From positions 372,001-436,000 of the forward strand of contig NZ_VZPJ01000003.1 in assembly GCF_008801605.1 (NCBI RefSeq): DNA of 64,000 nucleotides, read 5' to 3'. Both the position numbers and the translations under genes were made by a program. The DNA comes from Pseudomonas brassicacearum subsp. brassicacearum (GTDB lineage Bacteria; Pseudomonadota; Gammaproteobacteria; Pseudomonadales; Pseudomonadaceae). Under the pieces are notes generated by a model. The model saw only the letters and a list, made by a program, of their open reading frames with translations, was not told the DNA's origin and made no database searches. Shown piece by piece: positions 63,792-64,000 of this stretch (its first letter is position 1; each line of letters opens with the position of its first letter).

Positions 63792-64000
63792 ATGCCACAA
63801 CTTCAGCCAGCCATGGCACGCATCAAGGTCAAGGACCTGCGTCTGCGTACCTTCATTGGCATCAACGAGGATGAAATCCTCAACAAGCAGGATGTGTTGA
63901 TCAACCTGACCATCCTCTATGCCGCCCAAGAGGCGGTGCGCGACAACGACATCGACCACGCGCTGAACTACCGCACCATCACCAAGGCGATCATCGCCCA
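63792..64000 (+). CDS. folX: Dihydroneopterin triphosphate 2'-epimerase, N-terminal part
   Basis: Starts with [19 protein letters not shown] immediately after the folE stop and reads through [19 protein letters not shown] to the window edge (69 codons). DHNA/FolX-type fold. FolX epimerises dihydroneopterin triphosphate to dihydromonapterin triphosphate, the branch to tetrahydromonapterin. FolB is the paralogue, but folM-folE-folX order favours FolX. Confidence 0.88.
   Translation, partial: MPQLQPAMARIKVKDLRLRTFIGINEDEILNKQDVLINLTILYAAQEAVRDNDIDHALNYRTITKAIIA

Noticed and set aside
1..64000. CRISPR arrays, tRNA/rRNA genes, prophage or complete insertion sequences
   Set aside because: No regularly spaced direct repeats, no tRNA-like cloverleafs, no integrase or transposase genes were recognised. 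The repeated palindromes are REP elements.

Overview
The window is a GC-rich, gene-dense chromosomal stretch that reads as a Pseudomonas of the fluorescens/putida lineage. Reasons: the cyoABCDE order, the hmgA-fahA-maiA operon with divergent hmgR, hmp/norR, folM-folE-folX, a DUF3509 protein, a short LOV photoreceptor of the PpSB1 type, and many copies of the Pseudomonas REP sequence (core gtgggagcgagcttgctcg). No rRNA, tRNA, CRISPR array, prophage or intact insertion sequence was seen.

Region by region. (1) 1-9378: an ectoine/hydroxyectoine island. On the minus strand lie eutB, eutC, doeA, doeB and the start of an Lrp/AsnC regulator (doeX type), plus the MocR regulator gene enuR; the uptake operon ehuBCDA runs divergently on the plus strand. 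A near-identical 15-bp motif lies in both regulatory gaps. (2) 9550-16500: an OmpA-like lipoprotein, an ArgD-type aminotransferase, a LysR regulator, a PAS-GGDEF cyclase, a DUF72 protein, an unknown protein, and a HigBA-type toxin-antitoxin pair bracketed by a perfect 33-bp direct repeat. (3) 16514-21360: cyoABCDE. (4) 22137-25993: dsbB, then hmp divergent from norR with visible NorR-box and sigma-54-like sequences. (5) 26154-33943: CheV-like protein, small secreted protein, YkgJ-type protein, 2-hydroxyacid dehydrogenase, EamA transporter/AraC pair, HPF-like protein, DUF3509, PsiE, and yebG with a LexA box.

(6) 34019-42344: a poorly understood amino-acid catabolic cluster. A MocR regulator diverges from a BenE-type carrier, a FAD amine oxidase, RidA, a threonine-synthase-like PLP enzyme and a serine hydroxymethyltransferase. 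A convergent leucine-dehydrogenase homologue lacks the family's catalytic lysine. (7) 42532-48134: a SirB1-like protein, the homogentisate operon and HmgR, and a frameshifted gene remnant. (8) 48335-58618: a MalT-like LuxR regulator, DUF1329 and DUF1302 proteins, a peptidoglycan amidase, and a three-gene SDR, alpha/beta-hydrolase and class II aldolase group. An orphan terminator here hints at a small RNA. (9) 58752-64000: a probable light-response region with flavodoxin, short LOV protein, PilZ-like protein, LitR-like MerR regulator and a membrane-anchored monooxygenase-fold protein, followed by the tetrahydromonapterin genes folM, folE and folX (cut by the window edge).

The strongest leads for unreported biology are the region 6 cluster with its repeated operator-like motif and its lysine-less dehydrogenase, the LOV/PilZ/LitR neighbourhood, and the orphan-terminator transcript near 54.4-54.8 kb.
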